NCBI GenBank assembly: GCA_030672465.1
Contig: DAOVGJ010000060.1
Location: forward strand, 1-6,064
Direction of reading: 5' to 3'
DNA from: Pseudomonadota bacterium
GTDB taxonomy: Bacteria > Desulfobacterota > BSN033 > WVXP01 > G020346125
DNA: 6,064 nt
Below, piece by piece: positions 1 to 6,034 of the stretch (position 1 is its first letter; every line of letters starts with the position of its first letter). The notes under the pieces were generated by a model. It was not told the DNA's origin. It saw only the letters and a list, made by a program, of their open reading frames with translations, and did not search any database. Position numbers and translations under genes: made by a program.

Positions 1-195
1 GGGCCGTTGGCCGGTTATGAGGCCAATTTCCTCAACGGCGGAATCCAATATCTTGATATTCTGTATGGCCTCTCCCAGTCCCATATTGATAACGATCTTC
101 TCCAACTTTGGCGCTTCCATGATGTTCTTGTATCCGAACCGCCTCATTAACTGGGGGATAACCTCCTTTTCATATTTTTCCCTTAATATCCCCAA
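1..195 (-). CDS. rplE: 50S ribosomal protein L5, N-terminal part (cut by window edge)
   Basis: The first 65 residues of L5, which binds 5S rRNA in the central protuberance of the large subunit and contacts the P-site tRNA and S13. The visible part reads [20 protein letters not shown], then the hallmark segment [14 protein letters not shown] (about residues 30-43), and ends in TGQRP at the window edge. L5 is usually about 180 residues, so roughly two thirds lies outside. The start is TTG at 195-193: the frame is closed by a TGA at 210-208, there is no in-frame ATG before the conserved LREKYEKE block, and a GGGAGG sits five bases upstream. It follows rplX by 32 bases, the normal spc-operon order. 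The identity is certain from the conserved N-terminus; the TTG start is very likely. Confidence 0.95.
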   Translation of the reverse strand, partial: MGILREKYEKEVIPQLMRRFGYKNIMEAPKLEKIVINMGLGEAIQNIKILDSAVEEIGLITGQRP

Positions 196-200
196 CGAGC

Positions 201-206
201 CCTCCC
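201..206 (-). promoter_or_regulatory. Shine-Dalgarno sequence of rplE
   Basis: The mRNA-sense sequence GGGAGG lies five bases before the TTG at 195-193. It decides the non-ATG start of rplE. The ATG at 208-206 is in another frame and overlaps this site, so it is not the start. Confidence 0.8.
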
Positions 207-227
207 ATCAAAGAGTCCACCTAATGA

Positions 228-557
228 CTATTTATCCAATAATTCTCCACACTTTTTGCAAGCTCGGACTTTTTTCCCATCATCCAAGATCTTCTTGTTA
301 ACCCGAATCGGAAGGTTGCACTTCTCACAGACGACCATCACATTGGAGACGTGAATGGGGGCCTCTCTTTCGACGATTCCCCCTTGTTTTGTGTGTCCAC
401 TGGGACGAGTATGCCTCTTGATAAAATTGATCTTTTCAATGAGGACGCGATTCTTCCGTGGGAATACCTTCAAAATACGACCGCTCTTGCCCCTTTCCTT
501 TCCCGATATAACCATTACCAAATCGTTCTTTCTCAAGGAAAATCTGTTCCTCATCAT
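228..557 (-). CDS. rplX: 50S ribosomal protein L24, four-cysteine (zinc-ribbon-like) form
   Basis: L24 is an assembly-initiating protein of the large subunit that binds the 5' region of 23S rRNA near the exit tunnel. The 109-residue product has an N-terminal KOW/SH3-like motif (about residues 8-37, with [20 protein letters not shown]) and the family segment [12 protein letters not shown]. The C-terminal third carries C77-x2-C80 and C100-x2-C103, with [12 protein letters not shown] around the second pair. This suggests zinc binding, as in other L24 proteins that keep both cysteine pairs; the E. coli type lacks this set. Two ATG codons in tandem (557-555 and 554-552) follow a GGAAAGGA stretch. 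The purines directly abut the first ATG, so initiation at the second, giving 108 residues, is equally plausible. rplN ends 19 bases upstream. Confidence 0.97.
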   Translation of the reverse strand: MMRNRFSLRKNDLVMVISGKERGKSGRILKVFPRKNRVLIEKINFIKRHTRPSGHTKQGGIVEREAPIHVSNVMVVCEKCNLPIRVNKKILDDGKKVRACKKCGELLDK

Positions 558-576
558 TCCTTTCCGTCTTTCCCCG

Positions 577-945
577 TCATAATACCTCGGGGGCCAGCGA
601 TACGATCTTCATAAAATTCTTGGCCCTTAACTCCCGAGCCACGGGGCCGAAAATCCGAGTGCCGATGGGATCTCCTTGGGGGTTGATCAAGACGGCGGAA
701 TTGTCGTCAAATTTGATGAAAGATCCATCTGGTCGCCCCACTTCTTTCTTGGTGCGCACGATCACTGCCTTTACCACATCTCCCTTTCTGATCTTGGAAT
801 TGGGGATGGCATCTTTTACGGATGCCACAACTACATCCCCGAGGCTGGCATACCGCCTCCTCGTTCCTCCCAGAATTTTTATGCACCCCACTTTCTTAGC
901 GCCCGAATTGTCCGCCACGTCGAGAATGGTCTGCATCTGAATCAT
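577..945 (-). CDS. rplN: 50S ribosomal protein L14
   Basis: L14 binds 23S rRNA at the subunit interface, contributes to intersubunit bridges with 16S rRNA, and is the docking surface for the silencing factor RsfS. The 122 residues are exactly the usual family length. The start [18 protein letters not shown] is the conserved family N-terminus. [23 protein letters not shown] (about 27-49) and the C-terminal [14 protein letters not shown] (94-107) are typical. The ATG has a GAGG five bases upstream (951-954). The gene starts 28 bases after rpsQ ends and precedes rplX by 19 bases. In E. coli the corresponding gene is the first of the spc operon with its own promoter. Here I see no convincing promoter in the short gap, and an internal one within rpsQ cannot be excluded. 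Confidence 0.98.
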   Translation of the reverse strand: MIQMQTILDVADNSGAKKVGCIKILGGTRRRYASLGDVVVASVKDAIPNSKIRKGDVVKAVIVRTKKEVGRPDGSFIKFDDNSAVLINPQGDPIGTRIFGPVARELRAKNFMKIVSLAPEVL

Positions 946-973
946 CTGTACCTCGCCGTTCCACCAGCAGGTT

Positions 974-1231
974 TCACATGGCTCTTCTGATGACTTCCTT
1001 AACCCTCCACCTCTTCTCTCGGCTCAGTGGACGAGTCTCAATGATCGATACGGTATCACCTGTATGGCACTCATTCCTCTCATCATGGGCTTTATATTTG
1101 GCCCTCTTCTTCATATATTTCTTATATCGGGGATGTTTCACCAACCGTTCTATCATGACCACCACGGTTTTATCCATTTTATCGCTGCATACGGTACCGA
1201 TCAATGTCTTCCGAATTCCCCTCTCCTTCAT
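974..1231 (-). CDS. rpsQ: 30S ribosomal protein S17
   Basis: S17 is a primary 16S rRNA-binding protein of the small-subunit body with an OB fold. From the ATG at 1231-1229 the product has 85 residues, the usual family length. It begins [20 protein letters not shown] and carries the family blocks [20 protein letters not shown] (21-40) and the typical [22 protein letters not shown] (49-70). An in-frame TTG at 1255-1253 would add eight residues (MILFGVCQ) and overlap the rpmC stop codon. I prefer the ATG because the family N-terminus begins there and the extra residues resemble nothing in S17. The ribosome-binding site is weak for both: a GGGG about nine bases before the ATG, and only GGA before the TTG. 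Coupling to rpmC translation is likely. Confidence 0.96.
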   Translation of the reverse strand: MKERGIRKTLIGTVCSDKMDKTVVVMIERLVKHPRYKKYMKKRAKYKAHDERNECHTGDTVSIIETRPLSREKRWRVKEVIRRAM

Positions 1232-1251
1232 TTGGCAAACCCCAAATAAGA

Positions 1252-1485
1252 TCAACGATCCGTGAGGCCATCCGAGGCCTCGCGTTTTCCCTCCCTCTCC
1301 AAATCTCTTTCCCTGAGAAGGGTCTTCACCCGAGCGATGTCTTTCTTAACCCGGACGACGGCCATGGTATTTTCCAGTTGACCCGTCGCATGCTGGAACC
1401 TCAAATTGAATAGTTCCTCCCTCAGTTCCCTCTCCTGTTCGGTCAGTTCGCTATCGCTCTTATCCCTTAATTCACGCGCCTTCAT
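1252..1485 (-). CDS. rpmC: 50S ribosomal protein L29
   Basis: L29 is a small two-helix protein beside L23 at the mouth of the peptide exit tunnel, part of the docking site for nascent-chain factors. The family pattern is complete: [14 protein letters not shown], then [20 protein letters not shown] (21-40), then [15 protein letters not shown] (47-61). At 77 residues it is about ten longer than the common size of about 65. The extra part is a charged, probably disordered tail (residues 63-77). The start lies inside the end of rplP, with a 14-base overlap in another frame. GAAGGGG five bases before the ATG is the ribosome-binding site. The overlap suggests translational coupling of L16 and L29. 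Confidence 0.97.
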   Translation of the reverse strand: MKARELRDKSDSELTEQERELREELFNLRFQHATGQLENTMAVVRVKKDIARVKTLLRERDLEREGKREASDGLTDR

Positions 1486-1897
1486 GGCTTCCCCTTCGGC
1501 TGATAAATCGAGTAGCTATGGGGAGCTTATGGGAGGCCAGCCGAAAGGCCTCCATCGCCTTCTCCTCCGGAACGCCCTCCATCTCATAAAGGATGCGCCC
1601 TGGTCTAATCACCGCCACCCAGTCCTCGGGAGCCCCCTTTCCCTTTCCCATCCTCGTTTCAGCGGGTTTCTTTGTTATGGGTTTATCGGGGAAGACTCGA
1701 ATCCACAATTTCCCGGTCCTTTTGACGAATCGCGTTACGGCGATACGGGCGGCTTCGATTTGGCGGGCCGTTATCCATCCACACTGGGTCGCCTGGAGCG
1801 CATAGTCGCCGAAATTGAGGCTATTTCCTCGAGGAGACTTCCCCCTCCTCCTTCCCTTATGCATTTTCCTGTATTTAACCTTTTTGGGCGTCAACAT
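1472..1897 (-). CDS. rplP: 50S ribosomal protein L16
   Basis: L16 is a late-assembling large-subunit protein next to the A site and peptidyl-transferase region that helps position aminoacyl-tRNA. The 141 residues begin [20 protein letters not shown], the family start. [20 protein letters not shown] (41-60), [20 protein letters not shown] (65-84) and [20 protein letters not shown] (89-108) are diagnostic. The arginine in ETRMG (R82) corresponds to the E. coli arginine hydroxylated by the ycfD product. The ATG at 1897-1895 is chosen from this conserved start. Its Shine-Dalgarno is poor: a GGGGA lies about 13 bases upstream. Reinitiation after rpsC, 26 bases away, may help. The last 14 bases overlap rpmC. 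Confidence 0.98.
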   Translation of the reverse strand: MLTPKKVKYRKMHKGRRRGKSPRGNSLNFGDYALQATQCGWITARQIEAARIAVTRFVKRTGKLWIRVFPDKPITKKPAETRMGKGKGAPEDWVAVIRPGRILYEMEGVPEEKAMEAFRLASHKLPIATRFISRRGSHEGA

Positions 1898-1923
1898 GAC
1901 AGTTTATCTTCCCCATGATAGGA

Positions 1924-2583
1924 TTACGCTGCTGTTTCTTCCTCCCCAGTACCGAAGATTTCGCCTTTGAATATCCAAACCTTGACGCCGATGATTCCGT
2001 ATGTCGTTCTCGCTTCCGCAAACCCGTAGTCGATATCAGCCCGCAGTGTATGGAGGGGAACCCGTCCCTCCCTGTACCACTCCCTTCGAGCCATCTCCGC
2101 GCCTCCAAGCCTTCCCGCACACGCAATTCTGATTCCCTTCGCTCCCACCTTCAAGGCCGAGGATACCGCCCTTTTCATGGCTCTCCGAAAAGAAACCCTT
2201 CTTTCCAGTTGAATCGCCACGTTTTCCGCTACCAGTTGAGCGTCCATCTCAGCCTTCTTGATCTCCTTGATGTTGATAATCATCTCCTTTTGGGTCTTCT
2301 TCTGAAGCTCCCTTCTCAAATTCTCCACCTCGGCCCCCTTCTTTCCGATGATAATTCCGGGTCGGGCCGTAAAAATATTGATTTTCGCCTTTTTCCCTTT
2401 ATCGGCAGCCCTTTCAATTTCAATCTTAGAGACCCCCGCATGGTAGAGCCTTTCCTTAAGAAAATCGCGAATTCGAATATCCTCTTCCAACAACTGGGGG
2501 AAACTCTTGCCGGCATACCACCTTGAATCCCAGGTCTTAATAATTCCCAATCGAAAACCCGTAGGGTGAACTTTTTGGCCCAA
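1924..2583 (-). CDS. rpsC: 30S ribosomal protein S3
   Basis: S3 lies at the mRNA entry channel of the small-subunit head and takes part in mRNA unwinding during translation. The 219 residues begin [20 protein letters not shown], the family N-terminus. A KH type 2 domain follows, with the RNA-binding loop GIIIGKKG at 76-83. RRAMKRAV (133-140) contains the Arg-Arg and Lys equivalent to the E. coli S3 helicase residues. [20 protein letters not shown] (157-176) is the conserved C-terminal domain motif. The start codon is TTG (2583-2581) with a perfect AGGAGG five bases upstream. No ATG exists before the conserved GQKVHP. It lies 23 bases after rplV and 26 before rplP. A short acidic EEETAA tail ends the protein. 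Confidence 0.98.
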   Translation of the reverse strand: MGQKVHPTGFRLGIIKTWDSRWYAGKSFPQLLEEDIRIRDFLKERLYHAGVSKIEIERAADKGKKAKINIFTARPGIIIGKKGAEVENLRRELQKKTQKEMIINIKEIKKAEMDAQLVAENVAIQLERRVSFRRAMKRAVSSALKVGAKGIRIACAGRLGGAEMARREWYREGRVPLHTLRADIDYGFAEARTTYGIIGVKVWIFKGEIFGTGEEETAA

Positions 2584-2588
2584 TGTCG

Positions 2589-2594
2589 CCTCCT
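2589..2594 (-). promoter_or_regulatory. Shine-Dalgarno sequence of rpsC
   Basis: The mRNA-sense AGGAGG is a full match to the anti-Shine-Dalgarno core and lies five bases before the TTG start. It fixes the rpsC start at the TTG and probably compensates for the weaker start codon. Confidence 0.85.
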
Positions 2595-2606
2595 CTCGAA
2601 ATTGGT

Positions 2607-2942
2607 CTAATAACTCTCCTCCAAGACCACCGTAATGTGACTCATCCTCCTTCGAATCATGGTGGCCCTCCCCATGGCCCTTGGCCGATACCGCTTCATA
2701 GTCGGGCCCTGATCAACGGTGATCTGCTTTATGAAAAGGGTGTCCACATCGACATTTTTCATCTGGTCTGCGCTCGCAACGGCGGATTTGAGCAGTTTGG
2801 CAACGATCTTGGCGGGGGCCCTTTTCGTAAACGCCAAGATGTTTAAGGCCTCTTCGACCCCCTTTCCCTTAACCAACTCAGTCACCATTCGAGCTTTTCT
2901 GGGCGAGGTCCTAATGAATTTCGCCCTCGCTTTAACCTCCAC
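2607..2942 (-). CDS. rplV: 50S ribosomal protein L22
   Basis: L22 is a large-subunit protein whose long beta-hairpin lines the narrow part of the peptide exit tunnel. At 111 residues it matches the usual size. [20 protein letters not shown] (1-20) is the family N-terminus. The hairpin spans about residues 80-101 ([20 protein letters not shown]) and is followed by [10 protein letters not shown]82-K83-R84, the triplet deleted in a classical erythromycin-resistant E. coli L22 mutant, is intact. The start is GTG (2942-2940), the only candidate that gives the conserved MEVKA beginning, preceded by a purine-rich GAGGAGAGGAG. rpsS ends 22 bases upstream; rpsC starts 23 bases downstream. Confidence 0.98.
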   Translation of the reverse strand: MEVKARAKFIRTSPRKARMVTELVKGKGVEEALNILAFTKRAPAKIVAKLLKSAVASADQMKNVDVDTLFIKQITVDQGPTMKRYRPRAMGRATMIRRRMSHITVVLEESY

Positions 2943-2946
2943 AGCT

Positions 2947-2957
2947 CTCCTCTCCTC
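2947..2957 (-). promoter_or_regulatory. Shine-Dalgarno region of rplV
   Basis: The mRNA-sense GAGGAGAGGAG offers two overlapping Shine-Dalgarno matches, AGGAG nine bases and GGAG four bases before the GTG at 2942-2940. It supports the GTG start. Confidence 0.75.
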
Positions 2958-2964
2958 AGTTCCG

Positions 2965-3243
2965 CTATTTCTTTCCCCCTATCCTCGTCTTCTTATCCCC
3001 GGCATGGCTGTGAAAGGTCCGCGTGGGGGAAAAATCTCCCAATTTATGGCCCACCATCTCTTCGGTAATGAAGACGGGGAAAAATTTCTTTCCGTTATGA
3101 ACGCCAATAGTGAGGCCAACCATCTCGGGCAAGACGGTAGAGCGTCTTGACCACGTTTTGATAATTTTCCCACCCCCTCCCTCTCTGACCTTCCTCAACA
3201 GACTTTCTTCGACAAAGGGACCCTTCTTAACTGACCGTCCCAT
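2965..3243 (-). CDS. rpsS: 30S ribosomal protein S19
   Basis: S19 sits in the head of the small subunit with S13, close to the A-site finger of 23S rRNA. The 92-residue product has the family length. It begins [20 protein letters not shown], followed by [20 protein letters not shown] (26-45), the [20 protein letters not shown] stretch (46-65) and [17 protein letters not shown] (66-82), all strongly conserved. The basic C-terminal tail ([10 protein letters not shown]) is normal. The ATG is preceded directly by GGAGGAGGAGGG, giving Shine-Dalgarno pairing at about seven bases. It starts 27 bases after rplB ends. Confidence 0.98.
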   Translation of the reverse strand: MGRSVKKGPFVEESLLRKVREGGGGKIIKTWSRRSTVLPEMVGLTIGVHNGKKFFPVFITEEMVGHKLGDFSPTRTFHSHAGDKKTRIGGKK

Positions 3244-3270
3244 CCCTCCTCCTCCGCCATCTGAGGAGCC

Positions 3271-4092
3271 TCACTTCCTCCTCTTGACGATATACTTCTC
3301 CGTAGCCTTATTTCTCCTCGTCTTGAAGCCCTTAGTCGGGACACCCCAAGGGGTAACCGGATGTCTTCCCCCAGAGCTCTTGCCTTCACCCCCACCCAAG
3401 GGATGATCGACTGGATTCATGGCCACCCCCCTAACCCAAGGCCTCCTTCCCAACCACCTTCTCCTGCCCGCCTTTCCCAGGGAGATACTTTCGTGATCGA
3501 TATTGCCGACTTGCCCAATGGTGGCAAAACAGTCCAACAATACAAGGCGGACCTCTCCGGAGGGGAGGCGGATGCGGGCGTATTTCCCCTCTTTCGCTAA
3601 GAGTTGACCATTTGAGCCGGCGCTTCGAATAATCTGTCCTCCCTTTCCCGGTTTCAATTCGACGTTGTGAATAACAGTCCCGGAGGGGATATTCCGCAAG
3701 GGAAGGGCATTGCCGGGTTTGATGTCGGCGGATTCACTAGCAATAATGGTCTCGCCCACTTTCAGATCCACAGGGGCGATGATATATCTCCTTTCCCCGT
3801 CCACATACTGTAGGAGGGCAATTCGAGCAGACCGATTTGGATCGTATTCAATGGAGGTCACCTTCGCCGGTATATCCCTCTTATTCCTTTTGAAGTCGAC
3901 AATCCTGTACCTTCTCTTGTGCGCCCCACCAACATGGCGGATGGTCATCCTTCCATAGTTGTTCCTGCCACCGCTCTTCTTCAGGGGCTTCAGGAGCCCC
4001 TTTTCGGGCCTGTCCCGGGTGATCTCCTCAAAAGTGGAGACGGTTTGAAACCTCCTCCCCGGTGAAGTAGGCCTATATTTCACAATTCCCAT
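3271..4092 (-). CDS. rplB: 50S ribosomal protein L2
   Basis: L2 is a core large-subunit protein needed for subunit association, tRNA binding and full peptidyl-transferase activity. The 273 residues match the family length. The N-terminal OB-like domain contains [20 protein letters not shown] (48-67), followed by an SH3-like domain and a basic C-terminal tail reaching towards the catalytic centre. That tail carries [19 protein letters not shown] (about 224-242) and [13 protein letters not shown]. The His in DHP (H230 counting Met, equal to E. coli His229 in mature numbering) is kept, while the second His of the E. coli DHPHGGGEG is Leu here. The ATG is chosen from the conserved [14 protein letters not shown]. 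The leader has no proper Shine-Dalgarno, only a run of eight G about nine bases upstream. Confidence 0.98.
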   Translation of the reverse strand: MGIVKYRPTSPGRRFQTVSTFEEITRDRPEKGLLKPLKKSGGRNNYGRMTIRHVGGAHKRRYRIVDFKRNKRDIPAKVTSIEYDPNRSARIALLQYVDGERRYIIAPVDLKVGETIIASESADIKPGNALPLRNIPSGTVIHNVELKPGKGGQIIRSAGSNGQLLAKEGKYARIRLPSGEVRLVLLDCFATIGQVGNIDHESISLGKAGRRRWLGRRPWVRGVAMNPVDHPLGGGEGKSSGGRHPVTPWGVPTKGFKTRRNKATEKYIVKRRK

Positions 4093-4101
4093 GGGTCAAT
4101 G

Positions 4102-4116
4102 CCCCCCCCAGGAGGA
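4102..4116 (-). promoter_or_regulatory. Eight-G tract preceded by CCUCC in the rplB leader
   Basis: In mRNA sense the leader reads TCCTCCT followed by eight G, then CATTGACCC and the rplB ATG. The G run is the only possible ribosome-binding element for rplB. The CCUCC directly before it copies the anti-Shine-Dalgarno core of 16S rRNA and could pair with purine-rich leaders. Any regulatory role is inference. The homopolymer is also a likely place for sequencing error, though an error here would not change a coding frame. Confidence 0.3.
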
Positions 4117-4123
4117 ATCAGAG

Positions 4124-4414
4124 CTAGGCTCCCTCAAAGAAGTCGATCCGATCTCCCTCTTTCACTGTTACGATGGCCTTTTTCCAATCAGGCCTCTTGC
4201 CGAACCGTCTTCCCAGCCTCTTCACTTTCCCTCTAACCGTAGCAGTCCTAACTTCCCTCACCTTTACCTTAAAGAGGCGTTCAACGGCTCCTTTGATCTC
4301 GATTTTATTTGCCCTTTTGTTTACCTTAAAGCTGTATTGATTTTGGCCTTCCCGTTGGATCGTGCTCTTCTCCGTTACCAGCGGGCTGATGATGATATCG
4401 TGGATTTCCCTCAT
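4124..4414 (-). CDS. rplW: 50S ribosomal protein L23
   Basis: L23 lies at the exit of the peptide tunnel and is the docking site for trigger factor and the signal recognition particle. The 96 residues begin [20 protein letters not shown]. The glutamate in VTEKS (E15) corresponds to the trigger-factor contact Glu18 of E. coli L23. [20 protein letters not shown] (27-46) and the basic loop with [19 protein letters not shown] (62-80) are characteristic. The start codon overlaps the rplD stop in an ATGA (4414-4411), so the two are very probably translationally coupled. The ribosome-binding site inside rplD is only weakly purine-rich. rplB follows after 31 bases. Confidence 0.98.
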   Translation of the reverse strand: MREIHDIIISPLVTEKSTIQREGQNQYSFKVNKRANKIEIKGAVERLFKVKVREVRTATVRGKVKRLGRRFGKRPDWKKAIVTVKEGDRIDFFEGA

Positions 4415-5034
4415 GCTGCTAATCTCTCTTGGATCTTCTCAACGGCTTTTTTGACCAGAATCAAATGTTCATGATTCAAGATGTCGTATACATTTAACCC
4501 TTCAACCCTCAATACCTTAACCCCTAGTACATTTCTGGCTGACCGCTCCAGGTTGAAATTTTCCCCACTGATAACGATGAGGGCCTTCTCCACGCCGAGA
4601 CGGTTAAGGATCTCTATGAAGGATTTCGTCTTAACTTCCTTTAATTGGAACTGGTTGAGAACCAGCAATTTCCCCTCCCCAGCCCTCGCGCTTAAGGCTA
4701 TCCTCAGGGCCTGCTTCTTCACCTTCTTGGGAACGCCAAAACCAAAATCCCTCGGGGTAGGACCGAAGATGACCCCCCCTCCCCTCCAGAGAGGAGATCG
4801 GATCGAGCCAGCCCTGGATCTCCCAGTCCCTTTTTGCCTATAGGGTTTCCTCCCTCCCCCCCTGACCACGGATCGGTTCTTGGTCGAGGCCGTTCCAGCC
4901 CTCCTTTTCGCCATCTGCATTCGGACAACATCATGAAGCAGGTGATCCTTGATCTCCGCATTGAAGACCCGTTCGTCCAACTCCAGATCCCCGACCTTCT
5001 TTTTACCCGTACTGTAGACCTTGACGAGGGGCAT
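4411..5034 (-). CDS. rplD: 50S ribosomal protein L4
   Basis: L4 binds 23S rRNA early in assembly, and its extended loop lines the exit tunnel opposite L22. In E. coli it also represses its own S10 operon at transcription and translation. The 207 residues have the family length. The tunnel loop is clear at about 58-98: [19 protein letters not shown] (58-76), then [17 protein letters not shown] (81-97). The globular C-terminal half contains [15 protein letters not shown] and [20 protein letters not shown]. The ATG has GGAG six bases upstream (5041-5044). rplC ends 15 bases upstream and rplW overlaps the end by four bases. The leader where L4-type autoregulation would act is not in the window, so this control cannot be judged here. 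Confidence 0.98.
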   Translation of the reverse strand: MPLVKVYSTGKKKVGDLELDERVFNAEIKDHLLHDVVRMQMAKRRAGTASTKNRSVVRGGGRKPYRQKGTGRSRAGSIRSPLWRGGGVIFGPTPRDFGFGVPKKVKKQALRIALSARAGEGKLLVLNQFQLKEVKTKSFIEILNRLGVEKALIVISGENFNLERSARNVLGVKVLRVEGLNVYDILNHEHLILVKKAVEKIQERLAA

Positions 5035-5049
5035 CCTCTTCTCCGCGGA

Positions 5050-5982
5050 TTACGATTCTTCCTTCTTACCTTCTTCTTTAGCCTCTTCCTTAGCCTCAGC
5101 CTTAGCCTCTAACTTAGCTTTAGCCTCTTCCTCCTTAGGTTCTTCCTTCTCAACTTTAGCCTCAGCCTCAACCTTAACCTCTTCCGTCTTGGCTTCTTCC
5201 TCAGCTACCTCCCTAACCTCAGCCTTATCCTCTACCTCAGCCTTAACCTCCCGTGCGGCCTCTTCCTTAACCTCAGCCTTGGCTTTAACCTCAACCTCTT
5301 CCCTGGCCTCTTCCTTCTTTTCTTGAGGTGGGGCAGGTCGAGAGGGAGCCGGAGCCTTCTTAGCTTGCCTTATGGTAACGATTCCATTTCTCCAGCCAGG
5401 GATAGCCCCCTTTAAAAAGATGAGGTTCTCCTGAGGCCTAACTTCCACCACCTCGATGTTTTGAACGGTCACCCTTCGGTTCCCTAAGTGCCCTGGCATC
5501 TTTTTCCCCTTAAAGGTCCGGCTAGGATCCGCCGCTGCACCGATAGATCCCCCATGCCGGAAATGTTCATGGGTACCATGGGAGGCCGGGGCACCCCGAA
5601 AGCCATGGCGTTTCATCACACCGCTGAATCCCTTTCCTTTACTCGTTCCCGCGACATCCACCAAATCACCGGGTTGGAATATATCGACCGCGATCTCCTG
5701 GCCCAACTCGTATTGATCAACCTCATCCACCCTCAATTCCTTGAGGATATAAAAAGCCCCCCTGCCGCTTTTCTTAACATGTCCCGTAATGGGTCTATTC
5801 ACCCTGTTGGGTTTTTTAGGCAGAAAACCCACCTGAAGGGCATCATACCCATCCTTCTCCTTGGTCTTCTTTTGGATGATTGGACAAGGACCCGCTTCAA
5901 TCACGGTCACCGGCACGATATTTCCTTCTTGTGAGAACAAGCGAGTCACTCCAAGCTTTTTCCCTATGATTTCCCTCACCAT
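5050..5982 (-). CDS. rplC: 50S ribosomal protein L3 with a 90-residue acidic Lys/Glu/Ala/Val tail
   Basis: L3 initiates large-subunit assembly and sends a loop towards the peptidyl-transferase centre. Residues 1-206 form a complete L3: MVREIIGKKLGVTRLFSQEG, DALQVGFLPKKPNRVNRPIT (47-66), VDVAGTSKGKGFSGVMKRHG (108-127), then FKGKKMPGHLGNRRVTVQN (157-175). The Gln150 methylated in E. coli L3 is replaced (SIGAAADPS). The family normally ends at about 205-215 residues, but this product has 310. Residues 207-220 form a Pro/Ala/Lys linker. Residues 221-310 contain 35 Glu, 19 Lys, 17 Ala, 10 Val and only nine others, with net charge near -14. The tail is in frame without a break and ends 15 bases before rplD, so it is probably real. 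The ATG follows TAA GCA GCT GAA in frame, which fixes the start; the nearest Shine-Dalgarno-like GGGG is about 13 bases away. Confidence 0.97.
   Translation of the reverse strand: MVREIIGKKLGVTRLFSQEGNIVPVTVIEAGPCPIIQKKTKEKDGYDALQVGFLPKKPNRVNRPITGHVKKSGRGAFYILKELRVDEVDQYELGQEIAVDIFQPGDLVDVAGTSKGKGFSGVMKRHGFRGAPASHGTHEHFRHGGSIGAAADPSRTFKGKKMPGHLGNRRVTVQNIEVVEVRPQENLIFLKGAIPGWRNGIVTIRQAKKAPAPSRPAPPQEKKEEAREEVEVKAKAEVKEEAAREVKAEVEDKAEVREVAEEEAKTEEVKVEAEAKVEKEEPKEEEAKAKLEAKAEAKEEAKEEGKKEES
5053..5322 (-). repeat. Low-complexity, degenerate repeat DNA coding the L3 tail
   Basis: The 270 bases coding L3 residues 221-310 are built from variations on CCTTAGCCTC, CCTCAGCCTTA and CTCTTCCTT (plus strand). 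The plus strand is strongly pyrimidine-rich and the mRNA purine-rich. The pattern looks like expansion of short in-frame units and differs from all neighbouring genes. A large excess of Glu, Lys and Ala codons alone would also give purine-rich mRNA, so part of the asymmetry follows from the protein composition. Confidence 0.75.
5215..5250 (-). repeat. 18-base direct tandem repeat within the L3 tail
   Basis: Two adjacent 18-base units, 5215-5232 and 5233-5250, match at 16 of 18 positions and share ACCTCAGCCTTA on the plus strand. They code EVKAEV and EDKAEV (residues 245-256). This is the clearest sign that the tail grew by duplication in multiples of three bases. Confidence 0.8.
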
Positions 5983-6034
5983 TTCAGCTGCTTACCCCTG
6001 GTTTAATATCTCCATCATGGTTCTCGGCTATGAG

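Noticed and set aside
1875..2126. Minus-strand frame of 83 codons overlapping the end of rpsC, containing [13 protein letters not shown] across the rplP start
   Set aside because: It runs out of frame through both rpsC and rplP, and its sequence has no family character. The ATG at 1916 is not in the rplP frame.
1406..2526. Long plus-strand open frames of 170 and 203 codons opposite rpmC-rplP and rpsC
   Set aside because: They lie antisense to highly conserved ribosomal genes, have no recognisable domains, and their openness follows from the codon bias of the real genes.
5021..5326. Plus-strand Ser/Leu/Ala/Thr-rich frame opposite the L3 tail
   Set aside because: It is the antisense reading of the Glu/Lys/Ala codons; the serine and leucine runs are forced by that repetitive DNA. 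No plausible start site or family resemblance.
5050..5340. Possibility that the L3 tail is a frameshift artefact or a separate gene
   Set aside because: The frame is open from the core through the tail without a break, the tail has consistent composition over 90 residues, and the stop lies at the normal distance from rplD. A frameshift in this purine-rich DNA would be expected to give mixed composition and early stops.
5992..6018. A nine-codon reading frame (MMEILNQG, stop TAA) in the rpsJ-rplC gap, minus strand, in frame with and just before rplC
   Set aside because: It could be a leader peptide, but it is very short, has only a weak GAGA-type site upstream, and such frames arise often by chance. 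Conservation in relatives would be needed.
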